The notes under the pieces are model-generated. The model saw only the letters and a program-made list of their open reading frames with translations. It was not told where the DNA came from and ran no database searches. Below, piece by piece: positions 12,010 through 24,463 of a DNA stretch of 64,000 bases. A program made the translations under genes and the position numbers. The stretch comes from Cynocephalus volans (lineage: Eukaryota; Chordata; Mammalia; Dermoptera; Cynocephalidae): the NCBI RefSeq assembly GCF_027409185.1, contig NC_084478.1, positions 79,281,624-79,345,623 on the forward strand, read 5' to 3'. Within the stretch, counting starts at the first letter, position 1, and every line of letters starts with the position of its first letter.

Positions 12010-12600
12010 TGGTTAAATTAATTATGACATATCCCTACAATGAAATGCCATGTATCATGATATAGAAGAAAATTGACATGAAAAATGTCCACAATAGACC
12101 ATTAGGTAAAAAAGCAGTTTACAAAACAGGACACAGAATATGATCTTATTTTGGTTAATAAATTATATATAATAACATTTATTGAGCTTTTAATATAAAC
12201 ATATATATGAGCAAGGCACTGAGCAAAGTGCTTTACATGAATGATTTTATCTCCAAGACAACTCTATGATGTGGCTATTATAATTATCTTCTTACAGATG
12301 AGAGAACTGAGGCATTAAGAGGTTAAATCATTTGCCATAGTTCACTTAAGTGGCAGAGCTGAGATACAGACCTAGATATGTTGAACTCAAGAACCCAGAC
12401 TCTTAACAATGACACTATATTTATGCCTAAATTTGTATAGAAAAAAGTAAAGAAAGATAGATACCAGGGTGTTAACAGTTAACAGTGGTTATTTCTATGT
12501 GGTGAGACTATGAGTGGCTTTTGTTCCCTTTATACTTTCCCGATGAGTACTCTGAAAATTTTATGATTTACATGGATTATTTTTATAATCAGGAAAAACA
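12010..12600 (+). mobile_element. Ancient LINE 3' region split by a reverse MIR
   Basis: 12010-12170 and 12430-12600 look like the end of an old LINE ('ggttaaattaattatgacat', then 'tatactttcc ... tttttataatcaggaaaaac'). Between them 12171-12425 is a minus-strand MIR (acatttattgagctttta, 'cttacagatgagagaactga', 'agtggcagagctgagataca'). Confidence 0.6.
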
Positions 12601-13660
12601 ATAAACCAATTTCCATTTTGAAAAAAGCAAACAAGCCATTGTTTCCAATTTGTGGGCAACAAACTGCTGGGGAGTAGGGGAGTAACTTAATTATTACAAG
12701 GACTCTGGAAATCCCTGCCTGACCCAAGCATTGTCTAGAATGAATGAATAATATGCTTGCAACATATGTTTTTTCCAAATGTATGTAAATATTGTCATGA
12801 TGTATACACATAGTGGCTTTAGTCTGTTATATATTTCTCAATCAATTGATATTGAAAATACAGCTATTATCACGTGGAGGTCCATGGCATTTTAAACATT
12901 AAAATACTAAAGCAAGGGTTGGGATCTGGTGCTAAAAAGAAAATATACACAGATAAACTCTTTGTAGCTTGAGTGTCTTCTCAACGACTTACTTCCTTTT
13001 TTTCCCCAGGGGAGCAGGAGGAAATAGAGAAGATTTCACACAGTATTAAAAGTTAACCCAGGAGGCTTGCTTTCTGGAGAAGACAATCTACAAGGATGAG
13101 AGAGAGTGAAGAGGGGGTTGATGTAGGCCCAGGATATCTTATTCTGGAAAGACAGAATTCTTATCTCGCGTGTACTGCCAGGGAAGTCCCCACCCTCAAC
13201 TACAGGGATGTCAACACATCCATAGGGCAGTACTGCGGCAACACCTGAGCATGACATTTGTTCTACGGCCAGGCTGATTTCCAGTCATCAGGAAGACTTG
13301 GTGTGGGAGGACCCTCCAGGGATAGGGGAGTCAAAGTATGTGCAACTTTCTTTTTTGCCAAATTGCCTCAAAGGTCAGCACCTGCTTTCCTTTCTCTCAT
13401 TCTTTCTTCTCCCGTTTTGTAATGTGCCCCTTGTCCCCTATTTCTGTATAGCCTCTTGTCCCCAACTCAGGTCAACAGGACACACTCTTCCATAAGACTC
13501 CAGTGATCTCATTACATGTACAAAACCATCTGATCACAGACCTCAAACTAAGACGCTCACTTACTGTTCGTTCAGTCAACACTGAGGGCCTAGGACTTTC
13601 CAGGCATTAGGAGAAAATACACTATCAAACAAGATATGGTCCCTACCCCTTCAGAAGTAC
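12600..13660. other. Unique-looking intergenic DNA
   Basis: No gene or recognisable repeat seen. Confidence 0.45.
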
Positions 13661-13661
13661 A

Positions 13662-13925
13662 CAATCTTTTTTTTATTGAAACATGATTGTAGATACCTGT
13701 GGGGTACCATGTTGAATACCCATACCTGTGTGCAATATGTGATACTCAAATCAGGATCATTGGTATATTCTCCATTACACATGTAATCATTTTTTGTGGC
13801 CCTTTACCAATTTCTTGCTAACCCCCTCCTTTCTCCCTTTCCCACCTCTTGTAACGTCAGTTCTGTTCTCTCCTTTTCAAAGTTCAATGTATTGTTGTAT
13901 CTTTCTTTTTTTTATTAGTTTATTT
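13662..13925 (-). mobile_element. Old L1 3' UTR fragment
   Basis: Starts with a T-run then 'attgaaacatgattgtagat' and 'gtggggtaccatgttgaata', the reverse complement of an old L1MA/MB-like 3' end; compare the related 3' end at 31422. Confidence 0.65.
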
Positions 13926-13927
13926 TT

Positions 13928-13930
<3 letters not shown>

Positions 13931-13967
<37 letters not shown>
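13931..13967. repeat. (CA)n microsatellite
   Basis: Uninterrupted ac-dinucleotide run of about 37 bases. Confidence 0.97.
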
Positions 13968-13968
<1 letters not shown>

Positions 13969-14229
13969 AATTTGCTTTAATGGGCATAGAGTTACAACCA
14001 GGTAAGGGACAGGAGGCAGAGAGAGGAATGAGGGCTTTGCTTTCTACCTCCTACTTTGTCCTGTATTTGAGACTAACACAGGAACCAGGTTCCACACCCC
14101 ACCACTACTCAGGGAAGCTGGTGCTGAGTCCTGGAAGACTGGCTTACTCCAAGGAAAACAAGTCTTCAGTAAGTCAATGGCACGGGGGGGAAAAGGAGGG
14201 CAGAAAGGGGGATTGTTCTGCATTAAAAG

Positions 14230-15505
14230 CAAATCAAGATTTTGCCAAAGGGCTCAAATCTGAATCCAGTCCAGTCTTTGAATCCAGCTGCCAATCTGCA
14301 GGAAATACAGAGGGACGTGCTGAAATACACAGTGAGTATGCGATAAGCAAAATCCAGACTGGGAGTTCTACAGGTCCAACGTCGAGTGTTCTTCAACAAC
14401 TAAGTCGTAAGGAAAGGAAAGTATTAGAGGGGAGCCTGTATATTAAAATAGACTTAAATTCATCATAAGTGCCAAGGTCATGAAAGACAAGGAAAGGCCA
14501 AGAAACTGTCACAGACTGGAGGAGACTAAAAAGACATGATGATTAAATGTAATGTGGGATCCCCAGAACAGCAAATAGACATTGGTGAAAAACTGGTGCA
14601 ATCTGAATGAAGCCAGTTTAGTTAGTAGAAATGCACCAATATCGGTTTCTTAATTGTGATAAATATACCATGGTTATATAAGATGTTGACATAAAGGGAA
14701 AGGGTGTTATGGAACTCTCTGTGCTATCTTTGCAACTCTCCCATAAATCTAAAATTATTCCAAAATAAAAGTAAAATAAAGAGAGAGAGAACTTAAAGTA
14801 CATACAAATTTTTTAAGTGGACAAGACTAAATCATAGTTATTAGGAAAATACACTTGGGTAAGAAAATCATAGAAATGCAAGGAAAAGCTGACTCAAAAT
14901 GTCAGGATAATGGCTGCTTTGGGAGGAGGAAGAGGCTTATGATTGAAATAGGGCACATGGAGAGGGTTCTGGGGTGGGTAAGAATGTTCTGTTTCTTCAC
15001 CTAATGGTGGTTACGAGGTGCTTTTCTTATAATAATTCATTACACTATACATTGTTTGAAGTGGTTTTCTGTATCTGAGTTTCATTATACAGTGAGAGAT
15101 AGAGATAAAGAGAGACTTAAGAGACATAGTATCCAAATATGACCACCCAACCGTGTTTGGATCCTGATTTAAATTAACCAGCTATAAAAAGACATTTGAA
15201 TATGGACTGGGTTTTAGATATTGTTAGGGAACTATTAAATTTGTTACAGGTGATAGTGGTGTTTTTATGGAAGAAAATATTTGTATTTTTTATAGATGCA
15301 TAGTGAAGTATTTAGGGATGAAATGACATGATGCCTAGACTTGCTTTAAAATTCTCCAGGAGAAAAAAAGGGTGGGGAGACAGATGAAACATGTATGGAA
15401 AAATGTTAATAGTCACTGAAGATGAACATGAGGATGAAAATTTGTTGCATTCTCTAGTTTTGTGTGTGTGTGGAAATTTTTAAAATAAAAAGTTAAAAGG
15501 GGGGC
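14230..15505 (+). mobile_element. Ancient L1 3' UTR blocks in tandem
   Basis: 14460-14775 (ending 'ctaaaattattccaaaataa') is paralogous to 35330-35650. 14860-15110 and 15130-15500 look like two further old L1 3' UTR pieces, the last ending 'tttttaaaataaaaagttaa'. All are plus strand, diverged and non-coding. Exact subfamily not assignable by eye. Confidence 0.5.
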
Positions 15506-15967
15506 AGCCCTAAGCCAGTCTGCTTCTGGGCAACAGAGACCTAATCCCAGGTGCTCCCCACCCCACAAACCCCCGGAACTCCCTTCCCACCAGTCATCTC
15601 ATTAAGGTCATAACCTCTATCGCCTCTGAGTAGCCTGTGTGAGGTGTTTCCCCTCTCTGGGTCTTCCGGTCACTCAGACTGGATGGCAGTCATTCTTACC
15701 TTCCTTCATCCTGATGTCTTAGTAGTCCCAGGAAAGAGAGTCAAAGGCAAATGGGCTGGCCCAGACCTGATGGGGCAGTCCTCTGCACTCCAGAGACTGC
15801 CCCCTGCAGTGGGTGGGGAGTGTGAGGTAGGACAAGGAAGGGAGAGGACAGGTGCAAACTCCTCATAGTCGCATGCATTCACTACTGAGTGAGCTTCCAG
15901 AGGCTGGCAGCACCTTTGGTTGGAACACTGTTCTGGGATCTCTGCCTCCCTCAGGCTCCTGGGCATC
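15506..15967 (+). promoter_or_regulatory. AWAT1 upstream region and 5' UTR
   Basis: Non-repetitive stretch directly upstream of the AWAT1 start codon. The base before the start codon context is favourable (A at -3: catcATG). I see no convincing TATA box or CpG island; the exact transcription start cannot be fixed from sequence alone. Confidence 0.4.
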
Positions 15968-18900
15968 ATGCCTCATTCCAAGCAACCTAACCACTTCCAG
16001 AGTCTGATGCTTCTACACTGGCCTTTGAGCTACCTTGCCATCTGTGAGTACCAACCCAAGGGTGCACAGCAAGAAGCCAGAGTCAGAGGCCAGGGCCAGA
16101 TCTGGGGTTATTTTTATGGCCATGGGAAGCCTCATTTCTAGTCTTTTGATTATCTGATCTGGTACTATAGAGTAAAGCCAAGGAGTCTCAAATTCCATGA
16201 GTGCCCTGGAGAAGGAAGAGATAGAGCCCCAGGAGACAGTGAGAATGGGCAGAGGGGTGAAACAGGGTCATGATGAATATGACAAGTGGACACGTGTAAT
16301 GGATGGGCAGGACCTAGATTGTGCTGAGGGCCAGGACCAGAGGCTTGGGTAGTACGGGCGGCTGGTAATGGGACTGGACAGGGTCAAGTTCTGCTGGCAG
16401 TACAAATTTAGTCTAACCTGATCCTTCATCAGTTTGGATCTTGCAGCCATTGTTCATTTGCCTGCTGTTTACATCCTTGTGGCCACTACCAGCACTTTAC
16501 CTTGGCTGGTTGTTCCTGGATTGGAAGACCCCAGAGCAAGGTAAGACTCATAGACCTAAAAAGAATGCTCCACCTTAACCCACAACCAGGGAGTCCCACT
16601 CACCACATCACAGGCCTCTCGTCCAAGTTCTCAGAGTCACAGCAGCTGGGCCAGCCAGGACCATCCTGGGGTCTGTTCCCTTCTCACCCCTCTTGCAGAG
16701 TCACAGTCCCTCCCTGCTACTAGGGAAGCCCTGGGTGAGTGGGAGGTATGGGGTGGCACACATCGACATCATCTCCTACTGGTATTTTTGTCTCAGGTGG
16801 CAGGCGTTCAGCCTGGGTAAGGAACTGGCACATCTGGACCCACATCAGAGACTATTTCCCCATTACAGTAAGTGTCTCTTTCCCAATGGCCCTCACAGTT
16901 CCCAAAATACTAGGGTTGTCCATAGGAACATAAGCATCCCAGAGAAGTCTCAGTCCAGACTAGGTATACTTCACGATCCAACATTTCTGCTGAGCACTCT
17001 ATACCCCGCTAGGATACTTTGAACACCCTTGGCATGACCTGCCAGATGACAGGGGCAGAAGGCAAATATAGTTCAATTCAGTTTAACAAACATTTATTCA
17101 AAGTCTACTCTGAACTACATGTTTGGGATACACAGAAGTGAAGAGGAGATAATTCTCTTCCGTCAAGGAGCTTACATTTAATGGGGAGGACAGACAAGTA
17201 CATAGTTACAGTACAGAAGTAGTTCAGATGGGGGATAAGGAAAGGTTTCAAAGACATGATGATATCTAAACAAGGTTTTCAAAGTTCAATAAAAGTTACT
17301 TAGGCAGGCACTGGAAGGGAAGTGGGGGAGAGAAAATACTAGGAAGAGCTTCCAGAAATGTACTGCTGTGCTTATCCTCTGGGCACTCTTTGGAGTAGAC
17401 AACAAACACTGCCCTGATTTTTAGAGCAGAACTTCCAAACTTTTTCACATATCAGTTCTCATAGAAAAAGATAACTTGCACAAAGCGCACTGACATAGAT
17501 GGCCAAGACTACTCGCAGCCACAGACAGGAGGCCTGGCAATTCTAGTTGCCCGAGATCTTGCCTTGTTGCCCAAGGGCTGAGGAAACTAATATCTTGGCT
17601 TCTCATCTGTGGTCTATCTGTTGGAAACCCCTGAAGTCTTCACCCTGTTTCCCCATGTGATCTCACTCCACTGCCTCTGGACTTTCTCTCTATGGCTGCA
17701 GATTCTGAAGACTAAAGAACTGCCACCTGAGCACAACTACCTCATGGGGGTTCACCCCCATGGCCTCCTGACCTTTGGCGCCTTCTGCAACCTCTGCACT
17801 GAGGCCACAGGCTTCTCGAAGACCTTCCCAGGCATCACTCCTCACTTGGCCACGCTGTCCTGGTTCTTCAAGATCCCCCTTATTAGGGATTACCTCATGG
17901 CCAAAGGTGCTTCTGACCATACTTACTGGAGCTTCTGGTCCACTTCTTTGCTTGGAAATGCTCCTATGAAGCCCCATCCCCTCCCCGCACCATAGCTTAG
18001 TAGTCAGAATCATACATTCTGGAGCTGAACTGCCTGGGTTTGAATCCTGGCTCTGCCACTTGCTGTGTGGTCTTGGGAAAACTAGATAACCTTTGCAGGC
18101 CTCAGTTTCCTCATCTGTAAAGTGATGCTGATGATAATAGTCCAACCTCAGATGTGATGTGATCACTAAATGAGATAATGCAAGTAAAGCATTCAATATA
18201 GCACCTGCCAGACAGGATGTGCTCAGTAACTAATAGCAGGTGCAATTAATGGAAAAGGAAAGGGGAGAATTATAGTTAGGATTCAGAAAGTTCTTCTGTT
18301 TATTCCACTGAAACGTTTCAACCCAGTGCCTCCTGAAAAATGGAGATACTGCCTCCAAGTGAAACGTGTTCTGTTTGCCTACAGCCTTCTCTTCTCCACA
18401 CTTCTTTAGTTCCATCTCAGGGAGCCTCTCCTCCTAGGACTCATGGGAACAGAGGGCATACAAACAAGCTACTGAAGAGCAAGAAAGGAGGTGTTCCCTC
18501 TCAGCCATTTTCTACTCTCCTTATCTTTTTGCACTTCTGCTCCTTGGTTCTCTTCAGGTGTGTGCTCTGTGAGCCAGCCAGCCATCAACTACCTGCTGAG
18601 CCATGGCACTGGCAACCTCGTGGGCATTGTAGTGGGAGGTGTGGGAGAGGCCCTGCAAAGTCTGCCCAACGCCACCACCCTGATCCTCCAGAACCGCAAG
18701 GGATTTGTACGCACAGCCCTCCAGCACGGGTAGGTGTTTCCCCCAGAGGAGGAGTGGGTGGCCTTCTCTGAGCAGCATGACCCTGTAGGCAATGCCAAGA
18801 TGAATCAGACGCGAATCTTGCCCTCAGAGAACTTACTACTTACAGACTAGGGAATATGGGCATAGAATTTCAAAAAGGTTTAGGTGGTTCGACTCCTTCT

Positions 18901-20747
18901 GAGCCAAAGAAGGTCAGACTAGCATGTAGATGATGCCCACATTATCGCTTTAAATACTGATATCTACACCTGTCTGTTAATGGAAAGTGTCAGAGGCAGT
19001 GCAGTATAGTGAGTGTGCGTGTGGGATCTGGAGTCAGGGGCCTGATTTAAAGTCCTGGCTCCCTGACTTACCTACCATGCATTCTGGAACAGATACTTAA
19101 CCATTCTGAGCCTTCATGTTTTTCATCTTCGTAACGTGGCTAATAATAATTGTACCTACTCTGTGGGTAATTGTGGACTTTAAAGGAATTCATCCACATA
19201 AAACGCCTATCATGTGCCTGGCACGCATCAATACATGTTAGCCTCTCTAACTTAGAGGTAAAGAGCAGGAGCCCAAGGATGGCAGCAGGCCAGATTACTG
19301 GACACAGGAACAATCGTCCTATTGCAGACTCAGAGAAGAGGGGAGTATTTCTTCTAAGGACCTTTCTTCTAAGAGGCCTGTTCATCAGTTTGAAGCATAA
19401 TGTAGAGGAGGGAGCTCTGAGCTGGGAGGAAGGAGTCCTGGGTTCTAGTCCAGGTCCTGTCACTCACTGACTGCCTGGATGACCTTCCCCTTCTGAACCT
19501 GGGCTTCTGTATCCCCCACCATGTCGTCCACTGTCTTTGCTGTGAGGAACGAGCAAAGTAACATATGTTAAAGTGCTAAGAGATTTTTATTAGCAATTCA
19601 CAAAGATTTGTATAAGAAAGACTATGTTCTCTTTTCTCTCACTGAAGGAATTTAAGGAGCCTGATTCTCTACCTAGGGCTTCAAGTTGGATTCTCATGAT
19701 CTGTGGAAGGAAAACAACTTTTCTCTGCTCTAATCCCATGACCCAAGGTCAGAATACCTTAAGCATAGCCTCCTTGGGTGAGAGGCATATCATATATGAG
19801 CATCTTTACAAAATCATCATCTCTGTGCTTTCAACTAATAGAAACAGAGTCAGATATTCCCTTCCTTGACACCTCCTGGAAGCTTTTCACAATGTGGGTC
19901 TCTGGGGACCCCTGCCCAACTCCTCTTTCCTTCCTGCATCTTCATATTACCCAGGATTACGCTTGTAATCCTGGCCCAGAGATAGCACTCTCACTGGCCT
20001 TGAAAAATCCAGGCCAAGAGACACTAAACAGGGGAGCCCTGTTTAGTACAAAAAGAAATGCTTTGTACCACCGGGATTTTATCATAATAATAGACAGAGG
20101 TGTGGCTGTGAAGAAATGTTCTTCCAGGGTGGTTCCCACCCTAGCCATGTTTAGGAAATAAATCGGGGCCTTCCCACAGGGCTCATCTGGTCCCCACCTT
20201 CACTTTTGGAGAAACCGAGGTGTATGAGCAGGTGCTGTTCCATCAGGACAGCAGGATGTACAAGTTCCAGAGCTGCTTCCGCCGTATCTTTGGTTTCTAC
20301 TTTTGTGTCTTCTATGGACAAGGCTTCTGGAAAGGCTCCATTGGACTACTGCCGTACTCCCGGCCTATTGTCACTGTGGGTGAGTGCGGCTCTCAGCCCC
20401 AAGGCCACCTCGTTCTTTCTCAGCATCAGCCTCAGCCCTCTCCACCCTACCCCCACCAAAGAAGAGAGCAGCAGAGGGGGAGAATCTGAGAGCTGACTTG
20501 GGAAGCAAGAGGGTCAGGCCCAGGGAAGGAGAAGGAGGTTAAAGGAAGAGATCTAACACTTTCCCTTTCTCTTTTCCCATCTCTCTTGGTAGTCGGGGAG
20601 CCTCTGCCACTGCCCAAAATTGAAAAGCCAAGCCAGGAGATGGTGGACAAATACCATGCACTCTATATGGATGCCCTGCACAAACTGTTCGACCAGCATA
20701 AGACCCAGTATGGCTGCTCAGAGACCCAAAAGCTGCTTTTCCTGTGA
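15968..20747 (+). CDS. AWAT1: Acyl-CoA wax alcohol acyltransferase 1, seven coding exons, intact
   Basis: Coding exons: 15968-16043, 16433-16540, 16797-16867, 17702-17906, 18558-18729, 20180-20379, 20593-20747. They sum to 987 bases (328 aa plus stop), every intron is GT-AG and phases join without a break. AWAT1 esterifies long-chain fatty alcohols with acyl-CoA to make wax esters in the endoplasmic reticulum, mainly in sebaceous gland; it belongs to the DGAT2/MOGAT family. Residues ~12-58 are hydrophobic (membrane anchor). The family active-site HPHG motif is at residues 103-106 (exon 4), and the conserved LVPTFTFGE block lies at about 214-222 (exon 6). The N-terminus (MPHSKQPNHFQSLMLLHWPL) and C-terminus (YGCSETQKLLFL) match my memory of human AWAT1 closely, which distinguishes it from AWAT2 and DGAT2L6. 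The start was chosen by this N-terminal match. Introns carry L2 and MIR copies but no young L1. No disabling change seen. Confidence 0.95.
17080..17340 (-). mobile_element. L2 remnant in AWAT1 intron 3
   Basis: 'aacaaacatttattcaaagt', 'gggatacacagaagtgaaga', 'aaggagcttacatttaatgg' are the reverse L2 3' end pattern. Confidence 0.7.
18000..18235 (+). mobile_element. MIR in AWAT1 intron 4
   Basis: Nearly full-length MIR: 'tgcctgggtttgaatcctgg', 'tctgccacttgctgtgtggt', core 'cctcagtttcctcatctgta', then 'taaatgagataatgcaagta'. Confidence 0.88.
18985..19235 (+). mobile_element. MIR in AWAT1 intron 5 (first copy)
   Basis: 'ggcagtgcagtatagtgagt', 'aaagtcctggctccctgact', 'cctatcatgtgcctggcacg' follow the MIR order on the plus strand, diverged. 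Confidence 0.75.
19405..19590 (+). mobile_element. MIR in AWAT1 intron 5 (second copy)
   Basis: 'gagtcctgggttctagtcca', 'cctgtcactcactgactgcc', 'acatatgttaaagtgctaag' follow the MIR order, diverged. Confidence 0.65.
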
Positions 20748-21040
20748 CTAAAGGGATTGCATGCCCAAAGGCACAAGAGCACCCGCCTTGGAGAGGAGAC
20801 TCACCTGCTACTAACCGTAGAGAGGCCTGGGGAGGAAGGGAGACGAGGGAGGCTGTGCACAGTGGGGCGGGCATTAGGAATTCTTTCCTCGCACAGAGCC
20901 CTCACAGGGGCTCTCCCTGAGGCCCCTCACGCCCTGCTCCCTCCTGCCTTTCCTCTCTGAGCCTGATACCCCAGGTCCTAAAGGACTCAAATGATGGCCA
21001 GGCAGCCCCCACTGTTTGGTTTGGTTTTTTCTAGTCTTTA
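20748..21040 (+). other. AWAT1 3' UTR / downstream flank
   Basis: Unique G/C-rich sequence after the stop codon. I do not see an AATAAA here; an AATAAA occurs only farther on (about 21776, within 'gagtaaataaaaac'), so the polyadenylation site is undetermined. Confidence 0.4.
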
Positions 21041-21044
21041 TACA

Positions 21045-21545
21045 ATTTAAAAATTGATATGTAATCTGTATACCATAAATTTAACCTGTTTAAAGTGTAA
21101 AATTCAGCAGTGTTTAGTATATTCACAGAGTCGTGCAACCATCACCGCTACCTAATTTTAGAATGTTTTTCAGTACCCCCAAAAGAAACCCAGTGCACAT
21201 TAGCGGTTACTACCTATTCCCCCATCTCCCCCAACTCCTGAGCAACCACTAATCTACTTTCTGTCTCTATGGATTTGCCCATTCTGGACATTTCATATAA
21301 ATGGAATCATACAATATGTGGTCTTTTGAGACTAGCTTCTTTCTCTTAATATAATGTTTTCAAGGTTCATGGATGTTGTAGCGCGTATCAGTACTTCATT
21401 CCCTTTTAGGCTGGATAATATTCCATTGTACATATACACCACATTCTGTTTATCCATTCACCAGGTGATGGACATTTGGGTTGTTTCCACTTTTTGGCTA
21501 TTATGAATAGTGCTGCTATAAACTTTCATGTTCAAGTTTTTGTGT
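21045..21545 (-). mobile_element. Ancient L1 (L1M-type) 3' end
   Basis: Reverse-strand old L1: 'acctgtttaaagtgtaaaat', 'ttcatataaatggaatcata', 'tggataatattccattgtac', 'gggttgtttccactttttgg'. The same family occurs at 47845-48310. Confidence 0.8.
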
Positions 21546-22030
21546 GGTAATCTGCTGTCCCCAGATATAAAAGCTCACCTTATGCCCACACCACCGACAT
21601 CATTTTTCAGCTGGCATTTCACATAAGTCACTTTGTGCTCATAATGATTCTCTGACTTCATGATCCCAAAGTATTCGCAACCATCCTGATAGCCTACTGT
21701 GGGGAATCACTTGGTTTCTATGTTTTAAATCATAGAGTTCTTCTTAAAGCTGTATTCTGAGAATTCCAAAAGAGTAAATAAAAACACAGATGTCTCTCCC
21801 TTCACAAGGCAACCAACAAGAGACACACTTAAAAATATAGCAAATGACCAAAAGTTACAAGACCATTTAGACTACTAGCCTTTTTCTCCTTTGCTTAACC
21901 CTTACATATTGGGTCTTGGTGGGGTCCCCCCCTTCTCTGATTTTACACTGCTTCAGGTCTAAAATATTTACTTCGAACCCAGATTTTTCTTATAAGCCAT
22001 AGCCCAGTATATCCAATTTACCAATCTCCA
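21546..22030. other. Unassigned intergenic DNA
   Basis: No gene or recognisable repeat seen. Confidence 0.45.
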
Positions 22031-22129
22031 ACAAGCACCTTAACCTCAACATACCCAATACCAAGTGAATCGTCACCCTCCTCCCAACCTCACATCGTAT
22101 CACCAAGTCCTATCAATTTTATCACCTTA

Positions 22130-22665
22130 ATATTAATCAAACCTGTCTCCTCTCCTTCTCCACTGTCATAACCTAGTCAAGACTGTCATCAACTTTCATA
22201 GACTATTGCCACTCCCTCTAGTAAACTCTCTAATCAACCCATCCATCACACAACTTCCAGGGCAATCTTGCTAAAACTTAAATTTGGCTTGTCACTCCCC
22301 TGCTTAAAATCCTTTATCTCTCCTATCATGCCCCTAACAGAATATCCTGAATTGTGCTCTAGATACCACTATTGTTCCTTAGATGTTAATGAATATAGCA
22401 CAAAAAAAAAAATGGTTCTGTGGTAAATAAACAGATGTATTTATTGAAGTATTTTCAGTCTTAAATACAGTAATGGGCACTGTGACTTTCCAAAAGGGAG
22501 TAATTTTACAAACTTATCTGACAAAGGAAGCCTGGTTTCAAATAACACCTAGAAACATCTCATGGAACATTTAGAGTTCCTCTAAATACAGTCTTGTAAG
22601 TGCTGGCCTACAGGATAAAATTCCAACTCCTTAGCACGGCACAGAAGGCTGCTGGTAATACAAGG
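22130..22665 (+). mobile_element. L2 fragments, interrupted
   Basis: 22190-22350 (cttccagggcaatcttgcta, tgcttaaaatcctttatctc) and 22598-22660 (ggataaaattccaactcctt) are plus-strand L2 internal pieces. 22380-22597 between them is not recognised and contains an A-run at 22400. Confidence 0.55.
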
Positions 22666-23535
22666 AAGGTGGCTGATCTGGCTTGGGAGCCTATCAGATT
22701 GGAAGAAGCCTTTGTAGGAGAAGTTGGACTCATAGGGTGGATTAAAACCTTGTATGTGGTTGATCAGAAGGTAATTGAATAAAAGGGGAACTGGTTTGAA
22801 TTGTTCCAACCTGTTTTGGTTGTTTCTTCCAGGAAAGGGAAATGAGAGCAGAGTTTTTCCAGAAAAGTCTCAAGGGCACACATAGGAAGGAGGCTGTCTG
22901 TGTTTCACGTTCATGGCTCCCTGGAAGAATAAAAGAAGAGAGGGACGGCAGTTTAAGTCATTGCTTTCTTATTAGCATCAGCCAGTTGCTCCTCCTCAAA
23001 AATTCACTCTCCCAATATCTTTTCTCCTCCCCCGCTCCCCCACACTGCAATCTCTCCCTCTCCCTCCCCCTGCCTCTCTCTGAATATTTTTGAGATACCC
23101 TAATACTCTAAGTGTTTGCTCCATACTCTGGATGTCACAGTGACTTCGTATATGGTCCTCATCAAGAGAACTAATCAGTAGGACTTGATCATGGAATGTG
23201 AGGGTGGGAAGGAACATTTCCAAAGAGTGGCCAGGATGGTGACCCCTAGAGGACCGAATAGCCAGGGATCTGTCTGAGGTAATCAAGGAGGCAGAAAGGA
23301 GTGGTGTCCAGAGGGTTGCCCCACAGAGGGAAGAGCTGTACTTGGTCATAGGTTTTTGGACCCAGGCTATCAGTCAGGAAGTTTAACTCCTCCCCTACAC
23401 ATGGTAGTTGATTGGTGCATCATGAAAGCCAACAAAAGCTCCCCACACTCTGGACTCTATTAATCTTTTCAGCCTTATCTCTAATCACTCCCTATCATAA
23501 TCTAAAGAAGTACACAGGACAACATCAAGTTTTCT
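22666..23535. other. Unassigned intergenic DNA
   Basis: No gene or recognisable repeat. A pyrimidine-rich stretch lies at about 23020-23080. Confidence 0.45.
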
Positions 23536-23539
23536 GAAT

Positions 23540-23870
23540 ATTTTCACATCTCTTTGCCTGTGTTCATGTTCTCTCTACATGGTAAAGCTTATTCATCTTT
23601 TAGTCCTCATCAAATACCACCTCAATGAAGATCTCACCAGGCAAAATAAATCACCCCTTCTCTCATTCTTCCATAGCCTTTAGTTGGCTCTACTATGGCA
23701 CTTACCGTATTATATTACAGCATAATTATTTGCTTCTAAGCAAGTCTTTCCTACTAGTTTGAGAGATTCTTGAGAACAGAAACTATGTCTTATTTGTTGT
23801 AGCATTCCCAATGTCTACAGCAGTGCCTGGCATTTGATAGCCACTAAAGGTATATTTCTAGGAAGGAAAG
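23540..23870 (+). mobile_element. L2 3' end
   Basis: 'tcatcaaataccacctcaat', 'gagattcttgagaacagaaa', 'cagtgcctggcatttgatag' follow plus-strand L2 order. Confidence 0.7.
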
Positions 23871-24094
23871 AAGGAGTTTTATAGGAGATTTCATAGAAGA
23901 AAAGCATTAATGAGATCGATAAAGTCGGGGTACATGGGTCAAAAGTATGCTACACGTTGAAAGTCTAATAAGCTAAATAAGATAGCATAAAACTACATAA
24001 ATGAAAAACTGATGAAGTTTGAGGAAAACTTTAAACTTAGAGGAAAACTTTGGAATTTATAGATTTAACATAGCTTCAACAATCTCCAAGCAAG

Positions 24095-24215
24095 CTTCAC
24101 TACACTAAAGCTCCATGAGTACAGGGGCTATGAGTGTGTAGCTCATCTCTGTATCCTCACCCCTTAGCCCAGTGCCTGACTCATTGCTGGTACTCAAGAA
24201 ATAACTGTTGAATGG
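24095..24215 (+). mobile_element. L2 3' end (second copy)
   Basis: 'aaagctccatgagtacaggg' ... 'agcccagtgcctgactcatt' ... 'aataactgttgaatggatga' is the L2 3' terminus. Confidence 0.75.
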
Positions 24216-24463
24216 ATGAACCCAAAAGGACCATGACATGTGGGCAATTCTAATTTTGCTAAAGCAAGTCACGTAGCTAGTGAATGAACTGAAACACATC
24301 AAAATGTAAACTTGGTCTTGTCACTCTCTATGCATGGTTAACCCCATTAATGGTATGAAGGAAATTTTTAGTTATACTTTCATTGCACTTTATGGATGAA
24401 AATCATATGGTCTCAAGATGCGTGCCTGAGATATACTCCTCACGCTATATAATGTAACTGGAG

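Noticed and set aside
13794-14468. 224-codon plus-strand frame
   Set aside because: It crosses a reversed L1 3' UTR, a (CA)n run (encoding a His-Thr run) and unrelated DNA; no start context or homology.
17690-18196. 168-codon minus-strand frame over AWAT1 exon 4 and a MIR
   Set aside because: It is the antisense shadow of an AWAT1 exon continuing into an intronic MIR.
15968-20747. Assignment as AWAT2 or DGAT2L6 instead of AWAT1
   Set aside because: All share the HPHG core, but the N- and C-terminal sequences and position next to P2RY4 fit AWAT1 best.
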